A stretch of 6,933 nucleotides of DNA from an uncultured Muribaculaceae bacterium (lineage in GTDB: Bacteria > Bacteroidota > Bacteroidia > Bacteroidales > Muribaculaceae), in assembly GCA_948788915.1 (NCBI GenBank), contig CAQFOZ010000079.1:1-6933 (forward strand), written 5' to 3'. Each line of letters opens with the position of its first letter. Positions within the stretch are counted from its first letter, which is position 1. A program made the position numbers and the translations under genes. A model generated the notes under the pieces. That model did not search any database and was not told where the DNA came from. It worked only from the letters and a program-made list of their open reading frames with translations. This document shows positions 5,145 to 6,933 of this stretch, piece after piece.

Positions 5145-6434
5145 TTAAGGTTTGCGTCCGCGACGGTGCTGACGCTTCATGCGGCGAATGAACGCCTCTT
5201 CATCGGGATTGAAAGACCGGCCCTGCTGTATCTCGAATCCCGGCAAGGAGAGGTCGTAATCATAATCGTCATTATCATGCGAATGTCCTGTGCTGACGGA
5301 CGGAGCCGCATCCGGAGAGGATGTTTCGGAATCCGGTTGATGGGTATGGCGTGTGCCTTCCTCTTCCGGGTTTTCGGGAAAAGGTGCCGGAAAATGTTCT
5401 TGCGGATGTTCCGTATTGAACCTGTCTTCGAGGGCATTGGCTGAAAAGGCTTTCCCCAGACGGGAACCGTTGAGGACATTGAAAGTGTTGTGGTCGATGA
5501 AAGTGACGCCGTAGATTCGTCCTTCGGCAGTATATCTCATCACCACGTCGATATTCTCCTCCTTTAGTCTGGCTATAAAATCCTCCTTGGCGCTGCACTC
5601 CGAAAGGACCCGCGCCACTTTCTCTTTCGTAGGTGCAATGCTGACAGTTTCCTTTGACTGCTCATATTTGGCATCAATGGCCTCGCGTCTTGCGAATTTG
5701 CCGAGGCGTGAGGCTTTGAAAGGGGCTGCAATCGGTTGACCGTCCTCTCCAAGCGCGAAATATACCAGTCCATGATACTCACGGCCATTTACCCTGCCGT
5801 CGGTATTCTCACACCTGACATTGAACAGGCTGAGGACAGCGTTATACTCACCGATGGTCTGGAACCTGTAACGCATACCGACAATCTTGACCACAGATGC
5901 AACCTGTTTCTTCAAGTCTCCGGAAGGATCAATTTTTAGCAACGGAGTTTCCGGGGTGACCTTCTCGCGCTCTGCGGTCTTCAGACCGTATTTACGTTCC
6001 AGTTCCCGTGTAATCTCCTTGCTTCGGTAGAAATTGTTTTTGTCGGATATGCAGGAGCCGTCAGTCCTTACCCTCAGTGCCACGATGTGCATGTGGTGCC
6101 GGTTGATGTCCGTGTGCTTATATACCATGTACGGCATGTCCCCGAAGCCCATTTTATCCATATACTCCCGCGCTATCTCCGTGAGCTGCGCGTCTGTCAG
6201 CACATCGTCAGGATGCGGATTCAGGGAGATATGCACCATCGGTCGCTCGGTCTTTGTTGTGGAAGGCATCCACTGCATGAAGTCGGCGAAGGCACGTTTG
6301 ATGTCAACCGTCCCCGTGCCGTCATTATAGATTCTGTTGGTGTCGAGCAACCGGCCTTTCTCCTTGTTGATCTTCTCCCCGTTGTAACTTAAAGTACCAT
6401 ACAGGGAATTGCCTAACGAGATTTTTGCGACCAT
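5145..6434 (-). CDS. mobB: Relaxase/mobilization nuclease MobB (MOB-P type)
   Basis: A 429-residue relaxase that nicks oriT and stays covalently bound to the 5' end. The N-terminal relaxase domain covers about residues 1-160: candidate nicking tyrosines Tyr12 and Tyr17 in LYGTLSYNGEKI, motif II-like MVHISLNPHPDD (66-77), and the metal-binding motif HTDINRHHMHI (107-117) with the paired His114 and His116. Residues 172-259 and 269-340 look like two copies of one module, each with GR-x-Y-x(0,1)-G and SRLGK (242-246, 324-328). The C-terminal region 345-400 is acidic and rich in Pro, His and Asp, probably disordered, and ends in a strongly basic tail (RRMKRQHRRGRKP, 417-429). The start overlaps the mobA stop by 22 bases, typical of translational coupling, and mobC follows after 11 bases. 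Naming follows CTnDOT/CTn341 usage. Confidence 0.94.
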   Translation of the reverse strand: MVAKISLGNSLYGTLSYNGEKINKEKGRLLDTNRIYNDGTGTVDIKRAFADFMQWMPSTTKTERPMVHISLNPHPDDVLTDAQLTEIAREYMDKMGFGDMPYMVYKHTDINRHHMHIVALRVRTDGSCISDKNNFYRSKEITRELERKYGLKTAEREKVTPETPLLKIDPSGDLKKQVASVVKIVGMRYRFQTIGEYNAVLSLFNVRCENTDGRVNGREYHGLVYFALGEDGQPIAAPFKASRLGKFARREAIDAKYEQSKETVSIAPTKEKVARVLSECSAKEDFIARLKEENIDVVMRYTAEGRIYGVTFIDHNTFNVLNGSRLGKAFSANALEDRFNTEHPQEHFPAPFPENPEEEGTRHTHQPDSETSSPDAAPSVSTGHSHDNDDYDYDLSLPGFEIQQGRSFNPDEEAFIRRMKRQHRRGRKP

Positions 6435-6838
6435 GCCTCGTCAAATTCCTTAGCCAGGTCTGCGATGTCCTGACTTACACTGATGAGTTTTATCATCAGT
6501 TTTTTGATTTCGGCAATGGCCTCCATCGCTTTTTTCTCGGTGAAATTCTGATTGAGGGTAGCGACCAGATTGTCGTAAGTCACGCCGATTGTCCGGTACA
6601 GGGAATTGAATCCGGCGAGTCTGTCAATGAAAATGCGGGTGTTTTCATCGACGTAGAAAACCTTGAAAGGCTTCTGAAAGAGGAAATGCTTGATGAAAGC
6701 CGCCTTGTTGTCTGCATCCGATTTCTCGAACATAGCGAGAAAGCGGGCATTTTCCTCGGCATTGAACCGCACGACATAGCGGTTCACGGAGGGGTCAACC
6801 TTGGGTTTTCTCCCTCCGCGAGTTGAAAAATTACTCAT
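6413..6838 (-). CDS. mobA: Relaxosome accessory protein MobA
   Basis: A small DNA-binding partner of the relaxase, 141 residues from the chosen start (MSNFSTRGGRKPK). After a basic N-terminus, NRYVVRFNAEENARFLAMFE (from about residue 19) and NKAAFIKHFLFQKPFKV fit the strand-helix-helix order of a ribbon-helix-helix domain. The C-terminal part (FNSLYRTIGVTYDNLVATLN, then helices to the end) matches MobA of Bacteroides conjugative transposons, where a conserved 'IGVNYNQ'-like segment precedes a long helix. The frame is open upstream to the window edge with a further ATG at 6904, but that one lies in the loop of an inverted repeat; the shorter start gives the usual family length, so I chose it. 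No -7 promoter consensus is visible between the gene and the edge. The gene overlaps mobB by 22 bases and would be first in the operon mobA-mobB-mobC. Confidence 0.88.
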   Translation of the reverse strand: MSNFSTRGGRKPKVDPSVNRYVVRFNAEENARFLAMFEKSDADNKAAFIKHFLFQKPFKVFYVDENTRIFIDRLAGFNSLYRTIGVTYDNLVATLNQNFTEKKAMEAIAEIKKLMIKLISVSQDIADLAKEFDEAWSQKSR

Positions 6839-6851
6839 TTTAGAATGTAAA

Positions 6852-6919
6852 GGCATCGCGGATTGCCATGCTGAAGCTGCCGCAGGCGTTGAAAGGTTCT
6901 CCAACTTTGGCGGAGAACC
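6852..6919. other. Candidate origin of transfer (oriT) upstream of mobA
   Basis: Two inverted repeats sit within 80 bases of the mobA start. The stronger has arms GGTTCTCC (6895-6902) and GGAGAACC (6912-6919), perfect over eight bases with a nine-base spacer. The weaker pairs GGCATC (6852-6857) with GATTGCC (6861-6867), one bulged base. Inverted repeats beside relaxosome genes are the usual form of oriT, and mobA-proximal oriTs are the rule in mobilizable Bacteroides elements. No nick site can be assigned by eye; the repeat could instead control mobA expression. Confidence 0.4.
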
Positions 6920-6933
6920 ACACCCTCGGAGAG

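Noticed and set aside
4120..5148. 342-codon open frame on the plus strand
   Set aside because: It lies wholly antisense to mobC, whose Walker motifs and membrane segments are clear; the translation shows no recognisable domain.
5166..6392. Several plus-strand and offset minus-strand frames within the relaxase gene
   Set aside because: Shadows of a GC-balanced coding region; arginine- and serine-rich translations without domains, while the relaxase frame carries the HUH motif.
6839..6904. 22-residue N-terminal extension of MobA (start at 6904)
   Set aside because: Its ATG sits in the loop of a perfect inverted repeat and the shorter product has the usual family length; the extension was kept only as a finding.
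1..6933. CRISPR array, tRNA/rRNA gene, insertion sequence or transposase
   Set aside because: No regularly spaced repeats, no cloverleaf or rRNA-like stretch and no transposase or integrase motifs were seen on either strand.

Overview
The window looks like part of an integrated conjugative element (CTnDOT/CTn341-like conjugative transposon) from a Bacteroidales bacterium. Three things point there. The genes include a MobA / relaxase / TraG-type coupling-protein set and an RteC-like regulator, all typical of Bacteroides conjugative transposons. Three intergenic promoter candidates fit the Bacteroides consensus (TTTG, about 20 bases, then TAnnTTTG). No convincing Shine-Dalgarno sequences precede the genes, as is usual in this phylum. 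The genus cannot be fixed from the sequence.

Layout, left to right. (1) Bases 1-1885: a minus-strand pair. A TetR-family repressor gene (1277-1885) lies upstream of a ketoacyl-ACP-synthase-III-like gene (80-1222) of the subgroup that resembles DarB of dialkylresorcinol / aryl-polyene-type clusters. Both read toward the left edge, so further biosynthetic genes may lie outside the window. A perfect 21-base odd palindrome (52-72) follows the synthase, and a 23-base inverted repeat (1220-1242) covers its start codon. (2) Bases 1886-2356: a 471-base intergenic region without a long gene but dense in signals. It holds back-to-back divergent promoters that share a small palindrome, a long imperfect stem followed by a T-rich tract (possible small RNA or attenuator) that overlaps a 27-codon ORF, and a well-formed promoter for the next gene. 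(3) Bases 2357-3118: a plus-strand RteC-like regulator. (4) Bases 3118-6838: a minus-strand transfer operon. Transcribed from the right, it runs mobA (6838-6413), relaxase mobB (6434-5145) and coupling protein mobC (5133-3166), and ends in an intrinsic terminator (3118-3156) whose T-tract overlaps the end of the RteC-like gene. (5) Bases 6839-6933: the region upstream of mobA, with two inverted repeats; it is a candidate oriT.

How the parts probably work together (inference from family knowledge): MobA and the relaxase form a relaxosome at oriT and nick it. The relaxase-bound strand is passed by the MobC ATPase to a mating channel encoded elsewhere. The RteC-like protein would control excision or transfer. 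The TetR/ketosynthase pair looks like cargo: it is visibly more AT-rich than the transfer genes and has its own promoters and operator-like sites. The most interesting parts are this possible mobile lipid/pigment module and the structured transcript candidate between it and the RteC-like gene.
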